A stretch of DNA of 64,000 nt, taken from assembly GCA_014058105.1 (NCBI GenBank), contig JACGCM010001659.1, positions 3,906,001-3,970,000 on the forward strand, read 5' to 3'. The position numbers and the translations under genes are program-made. Origin of the DNA: Kingdonia uniflora. Taxonomy: Eukaryota; Streptophyta; Magnoliopsida; Ranunculales; Circaeasteraceae. The first letter of the stretch is position 1. Each line of letters opens with the position of its first letter. The notes under the pieces were generated by a model, which did no database searches, was not told the DNA's origin, and saw only the letters and a program-made list of their open reading frames with translations. Below are positions 56,601-64,000 of this stretch, one piece after another.

Positions 56601-58452
56601 ATCCACAGCCCGAACTCAGGCACGCCGCAAACGCCCTTAGGCAACAAGCCAACAAAAAAAGGAGGCCGTTGTCGACTAGAGACAGGTACGGATCTAGCGG
56701 AGGGACCGCCGATTCCGACGAGACCGATTATGGAATTGGAAGGCGTAGGGGTGCTACACGAAAGGGCGATCGCGATAGATCCTTTACTACACCAGCGGGG
56801 GTGCCGCAGAGAGCGCTCATATTATGTGGGTCACTGACAAAGAGAGAAGAGTCGAGGCTGATTCGCACAACAATTTAGGAAAGGGCAATTAATTTTGGCA
56901 TTATGCAAGGACAGATTTGGGAACCAGGATGGAGTAATTTCTCGCAGCCTGGTGTACGAAAAATAGTTCCGTATGTTGAGCCTTATTGGATAGAGTTTCT
57001 TGTTCGTTCTTTCGACTTTGTGGGTCCAACATTTTGGCGACTTCAAGTACAACGTCTAGTGTCTGTTGTTGGTAATACAATGAAGCAACATGAGCTTCGA
57101 GATGATGTGTTACAACGTCCAAAGGGTATACTAACAAGTTACAGTAAAACTCGTGGTCGTATTCCCGAGTTGTTAAACGTGCACTTTTGATTTTATATTG
57201 ATGCATTGCAGATTTTCTCGCTAGAGTTTGGGCTTGAACTCTTCTTAGACGGGGAGAGTTGATATGAATCGTGGTCGTGGTCGTACCACGACTGCGAGTA
57301 ACACGTCTCGTACGTTGTATGCACACCTTTTTATTTAGTTATTTCTATTTTATTTTATTTCTTGAATAATAGGACTAGTTTCTTAATTAGATTGGTATTA
57401 GGGCTTTTATTTATGCTAAGTCTTTTCTCCAATAAAAAAGAGCCTAAGGTTTGTTTATTAGGAGGTTGGTTTTGGGAGAGAAAAATGCTTAGCCTTATAG
57501 GTATATGTTAGAGTTTGGGGAAAATCTCATAAACCCTAGGTCTTTTGAGAGATCTTAGTTTTAATTAAGTGTAATTTAGCCTCTGTAAACATAGTTTTTA
57601 ACAAACTGTAACAAAGTATGATAAGTACGTAGCTTAGAACCTAGCCAACAAATCATGGCTATTACAATCGACGTAACTGAATATCAGTAGAGTTTTATTT
57701 TATTCCTTCGAGCAGTGAGGTAAACCTAGGATACAGTTGGCACGATTACAGATTCACATATTGCTAGGATCTATCAGTTGAATCAGGATCTTTACTGTCA
57801 TAAAGGGAGAGGGTACAGTCCTAAATGCCAAAAGAATAGTTTTGGAAAACAAGGAAGGAATTGAGAACACCAAATTATAAGTTTCTCGTATGACTGAGGA
57901 ATGAGTTTAATCAGAACTATTTAATCAATTTCTAAATTAGAGAAAAAGAACATATCTAAATTAGGACTTAAATGTATGCAACATGTAGATAAGACTTCAA
58001 TCTTGTTAGATTTTCATAACAGGATTTAAGAAAATAAAAAAATGAAAAATGACATAGAAGAAACTTAAGATTCACCTTACAAGGCCAATTCTCGCGGTAA
58101 AAATGGCAGACGACACGGTCACTAGCTTTGACGGCGGTGAAGAAATCCTTCTCACTAGGGATCTCAGAGTACTCACCATGCCCAAGGGAGATCCAACGGT
58201 TCCTCTTCTCCGCCATTTTCTTCATATGCTGCAATCTTCTCTCCCTCAAGACCTCAATATCATCAAGGTCGAGACGATCCAATGCTGATATCTCATCGTC
58301 GAGCTTCTCCTCTACTGCTTTTACCACCGTCAGTACTTGCTTCTCTAGAATCTGTAAACGAAGAGAATAAATCACAAAATCAGGGAGGAAATAGGGTAAT
58401 TAAAGAGTTGAGAATCCAACTTGTTGCTCACCCCTTGAATGGGATTCTCCAT
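47499..58452 (-). CDS. TXNDC9: TXNDC9-like thioredoxin-fold protein, four exons
   Basis: Exons 58452-58432 (MENPIQG), 58351-58076, 48010-47852 and 47678-47499, all phase 0: 7, 92, 53 and 59 codons, 211 residues, the usual plant length. N-terminal coiled coil [20 protein letters not shown], then [28 protein letters not shown] and the thioredoxin fold ([42 protein letters not shown]). WPCK keeps one cysteine of the WCxxC redox site, as expected for this phosducin-like/TXNDC9 group, which works with the CCT chaperonin in tubulin and actin folding rather than as an oxidoreductase. A Ser/Asp-rich tail ends it. Intron 2 is 10 kb. No lesion seen. Confidence 0.93.
47852..48010 (-). CDS. TXNDC9: TXNDC9 exon 3
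   Basis: 53 codons after acceptor [30 protein letters not shown], then [20 protein letters not shown], with the cis-proline of the thioredoxin fold in VLPT. Donor GTG|GTATGA. Confidence 0.92.
48368..48635 (-). pseudogene. LINE 3' tail (RNase H-like C-terminus)
   Basis: The minus strand reads [20 protein letters not shown], the last conserved block of the LINE RVT_3 domain, then about 45 codons to TAG and an A-rich end (AAAGAAAGAAAGAAAAAA, about 48385-48368). The AMPD retropseudogene is inserted at its upstream edge, so it existed first. Confidence 0.8.
48620..51670 (-). pseudogene. AMPD: Processed AMP deaminase (AMPD/FAC1) retropseudogene
   Basis: Intron-less minus-strand copy at 51654-48636 of AMP deaminase, the enzyme that turns AMP into IMP. 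Readable blocks: [17 protein letters not shown] (50614-51243), the metal-binding [15 protein letters not shown] near 50540, [40 protein letters not shown], then 301 open codons (50048-49143) with [39 protein letters not shown] and the catalytic [15 protein letters not shown]. It is 5'-truncated and lacks the N-terminal membrane anchor. Lesions: TAA near 51285, TAG near 50613, TGA near 50477, a 70-bp duplication and frameshifts. It ends in A9GA9 (48654-48636). TAATCYCATACGCCTC flanks both sides (48620-48635, 51655-51670). Confidence 0.93.
50301..50440. repeat. 70-bp tandem duplication inside the AMPD retropseudogene
   Basis: 50301-50370 and 50371-50440 differ by about one base (CTACATG/CTGCATG). 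Seventy is not a multiple of three, so it shifts the frame. It arose after retroposition and is young, given its near identity. Confidence 0.93.
52060..53660 (+). pseudogene. LINE with endonuclease end joined to RNase H, RT lost
   Basis: The plus strand shows the C-terminal part of the APE-type endonuclease at 52231-52413 ([23 protein letters not shown] text, then [12 protein letters not shown] with the catalytic SDH). Linker blocks follow, among them [20 protein letters not shown] near 52806-52870. Then, without any RT, the RVT_3 domain begins at about 53120 ([20 protein letters not shown], first aspartate in TDGS) and ends [20 protein letters not shown]...IIYFEL stop at about 53596. The roughly 2-kb RT/zf-RVT part is deleted near 52900-53080. 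Many stops. Confidence 0.82.
55131..55474 (+). repeat. 5' LTR of the non-autonomous element
   Basis: Shares CCTTTTTATTTAGTTATTTC, TGAATAATAGGACTAGTTTC, TTATTAGGAGGTTGGTTTT and CTCATAAACCCTAGGTCTTT with 57260-57603. CTCCTATAAAAGAG (near 55280) is a TATA box. Confidence 0.85.
55475..57259 (+). pseudogene. Internal region of the non-autonomous element
   Basis: An ORF starts at 55600 ([23 protein letters not shown] after about 27 codons). Later frames 56522-56878 (Arg/Gly/Asp-rich) and 56903-57190 (95 codons, [20 protein letters not shown]) have no family that I recognise. A GC-rich segment at 56335-56560 is packed with GGGCATG words. Confidence 0.5.
56335..56560. repeat. GGGCATG-rich segment
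   Basis: GGGCATG or GGCATGCC occurs about nine times in 225 bp, sometimes as the palindrome GGCATGCC, in an otherwise AT-rich region. It looks like diverged short-unit expansion. Confidence 0.75.
57260..57603 (+). repeat. 3' LTR of the non-autonomous element
   Basis: Same text as 55131-55474 with roughly a tenth of the sites changed. It contains an extra GTGGTCGTGGTCGTACCACGA near the start compared with the 5' LTR. Confidence 0.85.
58076..58351 (-). CDS. TXNDC9: TXNDC9 exon 2
   Basis: 92 codons, coiled coil and first half of the thioredoxin fold, ending WPCK with donor AAG|GTGAAT at 58076/58075. An overlapping T|GTAAGG donor would shift the frame and is rejected. Confidence 0.92.
58432..58452 (-). 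CDS. TXNDC9: TXNDC9 exon 1
   Basis: Seven codons from ATG 58452, donor GGG|GTGAGC. The 80-bp intron 1 ends in CGTTTACAG at 58352. Confidence 0.88.
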
Positions 58453-58701
58453 CGTTCAATCCGTCCAACCTTGCTTGCAAACAACTCAAACCAAGAGAGC
58501 AAAATAAAGCAGAGGGAGATGGTGAAAGTACATAGTTCTGGGGAAATGAACCTAGTACGGTAGAATTTATCTACAAATCCTGGTCTAGACTAGAAAACCG
58601 CAACACGATAGGAAAAAGACCGAAGGACCTGCAACACAATATTCCCCTGATTGAAGATATTTTTCATGAAATGTAGTAAGGTCTTACTATCAGATACACA
58701 T
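58453..58701 (-). promoter_or_regulatory. Short remaining upstream region of TXNDC9
   Basis: Only about 250 bp separate the TXNDC9 start codon from a MULE insertion. No clear TATA box was seen on the minus strand. The gene's promoter must be this short stretch or include MULE sequence. Confidence 0.5.
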
Positions 58702-59469
58702 TAACAACATAAGACAGGATTCGGGGACCTAAGAAAATTGACCCTAAGGAGACCCTAAATGAGAGCCACACATCAAATGAGATCAGTGGATCACAAAAAT
58801 ATAATTTTTTGTTATAAAAGAATTAGGTGGATATTAGAGAATGAGATGGTTTTCCCTCTCTCTCTCATGATGTGTCACTCTCTTCTCACCTCTATTATTG
58901 TTTTGAATTTGAAAAAAAAATACTCTCGAAAAAAAAAATACTCTCCACTCTCTCACCGTACCTTTTACTCTCTTTCATTTGCCATTACCAACAAAATTCA
59001 AATTTCAAAACACAAAATCCTCCCAAATCCATTCCCAAAGAAATCAAATGCGGTTTGTGCTTTCTGGCTTGAAAAAGCCTGTAACTCTCATAAAATTAGT
59101 AATCGTTGGGTTTAAAGTTTGTTAATCATCTAAAAATATACTGATCTTAGAGATTAATTATGTTTGGTTCAGTTTTAAGTATCTCACCCACTAAACCCTT
59201 TTTTTTTTAGGTTTTTGTGCTCAGATTATAGTTTGATGTTGATCCATAATTATTATAGTTTGATGTTGAATGTAAAGCCCTTAATTTGGTGTGTGATTTG
59301 ATTTTATCCTAAAACAAGTATGAGTTCATTGGTAAGTTTCTATTGTTCATAATCTGCAATGTAGTGTATCCCTAGAGCAGTTCCCCACTTATCTGATTCC
59401 CCAGAAAAGTGTAGAGATAAATGGGGTAGTGTTTTCATTGTTGAACGTTTAACTACAAATCCCATATGC

Positions 59470-60110
59470 AATTGTCGATGACTAGGGGTAACCGACAATA
59501 CATGCCATGATTGACAATATGGTATTGGGTATACAGTGCCAGATTGTCGTGTAATGGATTAATCGACAATTCTCACAGTTTAATTATATTGTTCGTATCA
59601 TTAAGTTTACATTTTTTTTGACTTATAATATTTTTCATAGATAAGCAATAAAAGGGAATATACCTCAAACAACCTCAACTAAGAAGAAATGTGAGGCAAA
59701 ACGACAAGATCCATTGTAATAATATTATTGAATTGTACTTTTGATAACAATTTGTTGAATGATGGATTTGGTTAACCATATCATGTGCCTAGGTGTTGTC
59801 GAGTCTTGTACAAACTGTAGAAATTATCGTTTACGCAAACTAAACGATAATCCTTAAATTCAAGGTTGTCGGATGCCTAGTTGATCGATAATGCAAAACA
59901 GACAATGGGAGTTCAGACTACACCATAGGTGGACAACTTGAGCAACAGGCAATCCATACCAAACCAAATATATTAATCAGGAGTTCCCATTAATCAGTTT
60001 ACCACAAAAAAAGATTGCAATCGAACAAGTTCATGCAGCACTGTCCAAAATACGTCTCATTTGAAATTGTCGTTTACGCCAACTAACCGACAATCTTGAA
60101 CGAGGACGCT
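59470..60110. repeat. GACAAT/ATTGTC hairpin-rich interior of the MULE
   Basis: AATTGTCG and CGACAAT words occur repeatedly in both orientations, for example AAATTGTCGTTTACGC...ACCGACAATC at about 60064 and a diverged twin AAATTATCGTTTACGC...ACGATAATC at about 59821. Each pair can form a short hairpin. Non-coding. Confidence 0.65.
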
Positions 60111-60506
60111 GTCCACAATATAATCAGCAAGAACATACAAAAAATGCAAACAACCAAGAATAAACAAATCATAATGAACCAAGTATATTCCCATTAATCA
60201 GTCTACCAAAAGTATTACAATATAAACAACTACATACAGCAGGGATTCCAGACCAACCAAATTGGCCGCCATCAATAAGTGTTACAACAACAAAACTTTT
60301 TAGCAGTAGTTAACCCCCCAAAAAATAAACGAAAACCCAAATGTACTATATACTTTTTCCTCTTGCTTACTAGATGAGTAAGTGTTTAACCCCCAAAAAA
60401 ATGTACTGCTTATCGCCCCAAAAAAAAAAAAAACCAAACCCCAACATACTATACACTTTCCCCTCTTGCATACTAGATGAGGTCGTTCAATTTATAACCC
60501 TTAACA

Positions 60507-60862
60507 TTGTTTTCTTTGAGCAAAGCCCTAAATAACTTATTTGTTACACCAAAACCATTTTTGTACCACAGCAAATCAGTCATTCAACAAACAAATACAC
60601 CAAACGGATATTGCCGTATATACCCGAAGGTGGCTGCTCCAATTCGCAGCTCCTTCTACCCCCAAAATTATCATTCTCATCCTCAACAAGATTCGAACTC
60701 CGTCCACCTGCCGCGCTTTCTCTCACAATGCAATCTCTTCGTTCCCTCTGCCGTCGATTCAAGATTTTTTTTAGGAGAGAGAGAGACACATACAAATTAA
60801 ATAGTGTGAGAGATAAAGACAGAGACAGAGTTCGTCAGACAGGGATGAGCTTTCCATTTTGA
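60507..60862 (+). CDS. ORF inside the MULE, possibly captured gene sequence
   Basis: A 97-codon frame (60507-60800: MFSLSKALNNLFVTPKPFLY ...) overlapping a second one (60611-60862). Arg/Ser/Pro-rich with a leader reminiscent of organelle transit peptides. It is GC-richer than its surroundings, as is usual for gene fragments captured by MULEs. No family recognised; it may be non-functional. Confidence 0.3.
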
Positions 60863-61193
60863 GAGAATGTGTAGGGGATTACAAATTCAAATAAGAGAGG
60901 CATATGTGAGAGGCACGTCATTCTTTAAGAGAGAGCCACCTCATCTCTAATATCCACCTAGTCATCTAGATTCTACCTCATTCTGTAATATAAAAAAACA
61001 TATTTTTGTCATCCACTCATCTGATATGGATGTGTGGCTCTGGTTTAGGGTATCCTTAGGGTCAATTTCCTTAGGGTCCTCGAATCCTCTCCCTAACAAC
61101 ATTTATGTATCTTAGTGTATAGATGCATACCAAAATAGTATGTTGACACATTGCATATCTACTTGCTATTTTACTCCCAATATTTGGGATATC

Positions 61194-61504
61194 ATATCAT
61201 AACATTGTCTCGACATTCCCTATATGTAAACAATAAGAACAATAACATTACAACTATATAGATTAGCATACATATGTACAAACATGTGATATATATGCAA
61301 AATTCTATTAAATTTAAATTTAAGATGGGTACAGTAAACCAACTATATAGATTAACATATCATAACATTGTCTCGACATTCCCTATATGTAAACAACAAG
61401 AACAATAGCATTACAACTATATAGATTAGCATAGATATGCACAAACATGTGATATATATGCAAAATTCTATTAAATTTAAATTTAAGATGGGTACAGTAA
61501 ACCA
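61194..61504. repeat. 163-bp tandem duplication
   Basis: CATAACATTGTCTCGACATT to AAGATGGGTACAGTAAACCA occurs twice (starting at about 61198 and 61361), with only a few substitutions. Confidence 0.92.
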
Positions 61505-61539
61505 CTGCAAGTTGTCTCGAGTCACACCGTATATCGTAC

Positions 61540-62270
61540 CAAAAGCTAATAATCTTCCCAGTTTTGATGATTTGTGTACCTTCTTTAAATTATTCTTATG
61601 TGTTGAAGACCGCTCTCCATAAACTTACGCCAAATGTGATATTGCACTTATTCGGGAGCCAGACATTCCTTAATCTAATGATTCCAAATCCGTTGCTATA
61701 TTCATCTCCGCAAAAAACTTTAATCCAAATACGCTTAGGTCTTTTCTGTGTGCAAATGTATCACACTTCAGAAGATGGTGCTTACGAGCCCCCTCGATAC
61801 CATTCCTAAGGAAATTTGTAGCGATCATCTCCAACTTTGATTTCACTATCGCTCATAGGTGAAACAAAGAGAGATAAAATATTTTTTCACAAGGCCAACC
61901 TTTTGCAAAATCGTTTGTATAAATCTCAACGCAACGTGAAGGCATCCCAAGAGGCATACTAAGGTAAGTAATAGGTAGTGTTCATACACCACATCTCAAG
62001 GTTAAAATAAAGTTCAATGTGTCATTGCCAACTCTTTTTCTTTAAAACCCATCGTCTCCGAGGCATTCGATATAAAGTTCTAGTTTACATGGTCCTAGCC
62101 CTACTCAAAATTGATTTTGCAATACCCGATACTCCCTCATTAGAGTCGAATAACTCTTAGGCACTAAAAAGACCATCAAGAATCTACATATTAAAAACGA
62201 AGCCCCTTGGAACCTCGTGGTCATCGTATTCCTAGGCTGATTTTCCCTTCTTGATCTTAGACACCTGATC
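61540..62270 (-). pseudogene. Decayed LINE fragment (post-RT region)
   Basis: Across shifting minus-strand frames I read MPSRCVEIYTNDFAKGW, NGFGIIRLRNVWLPNK, GVSLWRAVFNT and KIISFWYDIRCDSRQL, which follow the order of the segment between RT and zf-RVT in plant LINEs. It has many frameshifts and is clearly old. Confidence 0.6.
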
Positions 62271-62511
62271 ATTATTGCTTATATAGATCTATGAGAACTG
62301 TAGTTGGAGATTAGGTTTTAGCAAAAACACACAGTACTCTAGACATAATCTTTGAGTTTTACTAATTAGTGTTTACTATTCTTTCAAGGTGGGTATATCA
62401 AATAGTGACCATATTTTGAACATGATTGGCTTTCTTTAGTAATAACATTTTTTATAATTTGGGGTGTTATATACTGGAAGGCTCAAGTGTTTTGGCTAGA
62501 TGTGTAGTAAG

Positions 62512-64000
62512 TTTTTTTTTTTTTTTGGCAAGGTAAGCAATATTTTTATAAAAATTTTACGAAAATGTACGAAAGTGGAAAAGATAGCAAGCTTAAAAAT
62601 CCTAAAAATGTAGAGGCAATGGCATCATTAGAGTACAAGGCATCCCAACTAGGTTGGCACCCCAAGAACCCCAATCATCTACTTCTACCAAAGACACATG
62701 AAAATTGATAAAATTCAAAATACTCCTTGTAAGGAACCTCAATAGCTGTCAAGAAGGCTGGTCTTCCAACATGCCACTCCACTTCATTAGCTTGTAGTCT
62801 GCTGCCTCTTTTAGCTGCAGTCTGCAGAAAAGTTCAGCTCTCTCTAGTTAGCTGTTATTCTCAATCTTCTAAACCCTGTCTTGATCCTTTTGCCATTTAG
62901 GAATTAACTGCCAAATGATCTTGTCACTATTGAAATCCCTAGCAGCAACTTCAGAATCTGACATTTTCAGTTTCTAATTGCTTTGCCTTGGTCAAACCTT
63001 CCACTATAGCTACACATTCTGCAAAAAAAATTAGTAAATGGCAAGTTGATCACCAATTACACCTCCTTTGTGGACTCTGAAAACAACTCCGCTGCCACCT
63101 ATACCTGGGTTACCAGAAGAAGCACCATCACAACAAATTCTTGTCTCATCTTTTACAGGAGAGATCCAAACACAAGATTGAATTTTATCAGGCCTTCTAC
63201 ACTTAGCAGTAATCATAGATTTTTAATAACCTGCGGATCATTGGGAGAGCTGTATATAGTAGCCTTACTAAAAGCAGAACATTATCTAACTTCACTGAGA
63301 ATCTTTCTTTTTAGCTTGATCGTATTAGCCTGTAGGTTGTTGAACACCATTGCATTTCTAGTCAGCCACAAATTATAGAGATAGATGATTATAAAGGATA
63401 TCCAGGTGTCCTTAAGGGACTAGAGTGTTGTACCAGATCAATCATCTCTTTGAAGGACCCTGAATTGTTATTAGGGAGATTGAACAGATGACATCCCCAG
63501 TTTCTAAGTTCCACTGCCCAGTCACACCTTCAGAATATATGAGCTGCATAATCTTATATTTGTGGCAATAGTAGCACCCAGACTGTGGTATCTCCCTCCT
63601 TTTCTGTAGTTCGCAATCAGTGGCCATAACATTGTGCATAAGCCTCCAACAGAAGTTAAGAGTGTTTTGGTAAAACAGTGGTCTTCCATACAGAGGAGTG
63701 CTACCAAATTTTTGGCAGTTTCAATCTTAATTCATTAAAAGTTGACTTAATTGAGAATTTACCTACAATGTCAGGTTTCTAAACACAAACATCTTATTGG
63801 CCTGCAACAGTTATAATAACTGAGTTGAAATCAATCTCTATGATGTTGAACATTTGAAGAAGGGCAGTAGGGACCTCCCAAACCCCATTAACCGAGTCTT
63901 GATCCACTGTGGTAATATGATAAAAAGACCTCACCTAGGACTTAATCTTTGAGAGAAGAAGTAGATATCCAGTGATCATGCCAAAACAATGTACTTGAGT
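62512..64000 (-). mobile_element. LINE 3' half with poly(A) tail, continuing beyond the window
   Basis: The minus strand enters at 64000. zf-RVT is at about 63707-63500 (LMHNVMATDCELQKRREIPQ, CYYCHKY). The RNase H-like domain is at 63160-63031 (ETRICCDGASSGNPGIGGSG, first aspartate in CDGAS; then VVFR). A 3' UTR and an A15 tail (62526-62512) follow. Frameshifts are present. Orientation is opposite to a plus-strand reading of the window. Confidence 0.87.

Larger units (their letters stand above)
55131..57603 (+). mobile_element. Non-autonomous LTR retrotransposon
   Basis: LTRs 55131-55474 and 57260-57603 (344 bp each by my boundaries; both end TTTTTAACA), PBS TGATATCAGAGCT (55478-55490, one base off the tRNA-iMet site) and a purine tract GACGGGGAGAG before the 3' LTR. 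The internal 1.8 kb has no protease, RT or integrase. The last internal codons run into MNRGRGR at the 3' LTR start, a pattern seen at the end of Ty3/gypsy pol. Flanks (TGAGT, AACTG) give no target duplication. Confidence 0.78.
48011..58075 (-). other. 10-kb intron 2 of TXNDC9
   Basis: 10,065 bp, GTGAAT to TTTACAG. It holds a LINE tail, an AMPD retropseudogene, a LINE with an internal deletion and a non-autonomous LTR element. The parts 51990-52200, 53700-55130 and 57604-57960 hold nothing that I can assign. Confidence 0.85.
58702..61102. mobile_element. Non-autonomous MULE with long TIRs
   Basis: Element 58711-61093 (2383 bp) between perfect 9-bp duplications TAACAACAT (58702-58710, 61094-61102). 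The inverted ends run about 150-180 bp: left GGATTCGGGGACCTAAG, AAATTGACCCTAAGG, GAGAGCCACACATC, GTGGATATTAGAG; the right end gives the same words on the other strand. Long TIRs plus a 9-bp duplication identify a Mutator-like element. No transposase is present. Confidence 0.9.

Noticed and set aside
55126..57608. Target-site duplication for the non-autonomous LTR element
   Set aside because: TGAGT and AACTG do not match. Boundaries or recombination may be the reason.
48011..58075. TXNDC9 as two separate truncated genes
   Set aside because: The N- and C-terminal halves are 10 kb apart, but phases, splice motifs and the 211-residue sum agree with one intact gene.
1..64000. tRNA or rRNA genes
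   Set aside because: I scanned for tRNA-like and rRNA-like sequence. Only retrotransposon primer-binding sites (TGGTATCAGAG-type) were seen, no full gene.

Overview
The window is nuclear DNA of a flowering plant, most likely a core eudicot. It is AT-rich, the genes have GT-AG introns, and plant retrotransposon lineages fill most of the space: Tat-type Ty3/gypsy with a second RNase H, L1-like LINEs with a C-terminal RVT_3 RNase H, Ty1/copia, a TRIM and a MULE. The species cannot be named from the sequence alone.

Three conserved housekeeping genes form the genic backbone, all on the minus strand. TXNDC9, a thioredoxin-fold co-chaperone, spans 58452-47499 in four exons. QCR8, mitochondrial complex III subunit 8, spans 39170-25265 in two coding exons separated by 13.7 kb. 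PNO1, a ribosome-assembly KH protein, has its CDS at 19357-18689 with a leader intron and a non-coding first exon near 20.8 kb. The reading frames of all three are intact. The QCR8 and TXNDC9 introns are inflated by transposable elements. A retroposed, dead AMP deaminase copy lies inside the TXNDC9 intron.

Layout. 1-15.6 kb: an old Tat-lineage Ty3/gypsy element (1-1516 and 14374 to about 15.4 kb), split by a nested 12.85-kb element of the same family (1517-14368) with LTRs, PBS, PPT, gag-pol, a 162-bp tandem-repeat block and an antisense multi-exon coiled-coil gene between pol and the 3' LTR. 15.6-17.4 kb: a LINE reverse transcriptase fragment, a very compact minus-strand TRIM-like array and a fold-back element. 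18.3-24.6 kb: PNO1 and a diverged duplicate of its promoter and leader. 24.6-39.2 kb: QCR8 and its giant intron, holding a LINE, a deleted copia element and a tandem duplication. 39.2-45.5 kb: repetitive Arg/Glu-rich ORF debris, two LINE tails and a cluster of TTCGAA palindromes. 45.5-47.4 kb: a recent copy of 22.6-24.55 kb. 47.5-58.5 kb: TXNDC9 with its 10-kb intron (AMPD retropseudogene, LINE pieces, a non-autonomous LTR element). 58.7-61.1 kb: a MULE just upstream of TXNDC9. 61.2-64 kb: a tandem duplication and LINE fragments.

The most notable signals are the spliced-looking antisense gene inside the Tat element, the QCR8 gene whose last 16 codons lie 13.7 kb from the rest, the AMPD retropseudogene with a readable target-site duplication, and the triplicated PNO1 promoter/leader, one copy of which now lies upstream of QCR8. 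All coordinates and alignments were done by eye. Splice sites are inferred from frame, consensus and family knowledge, not from transcripts.
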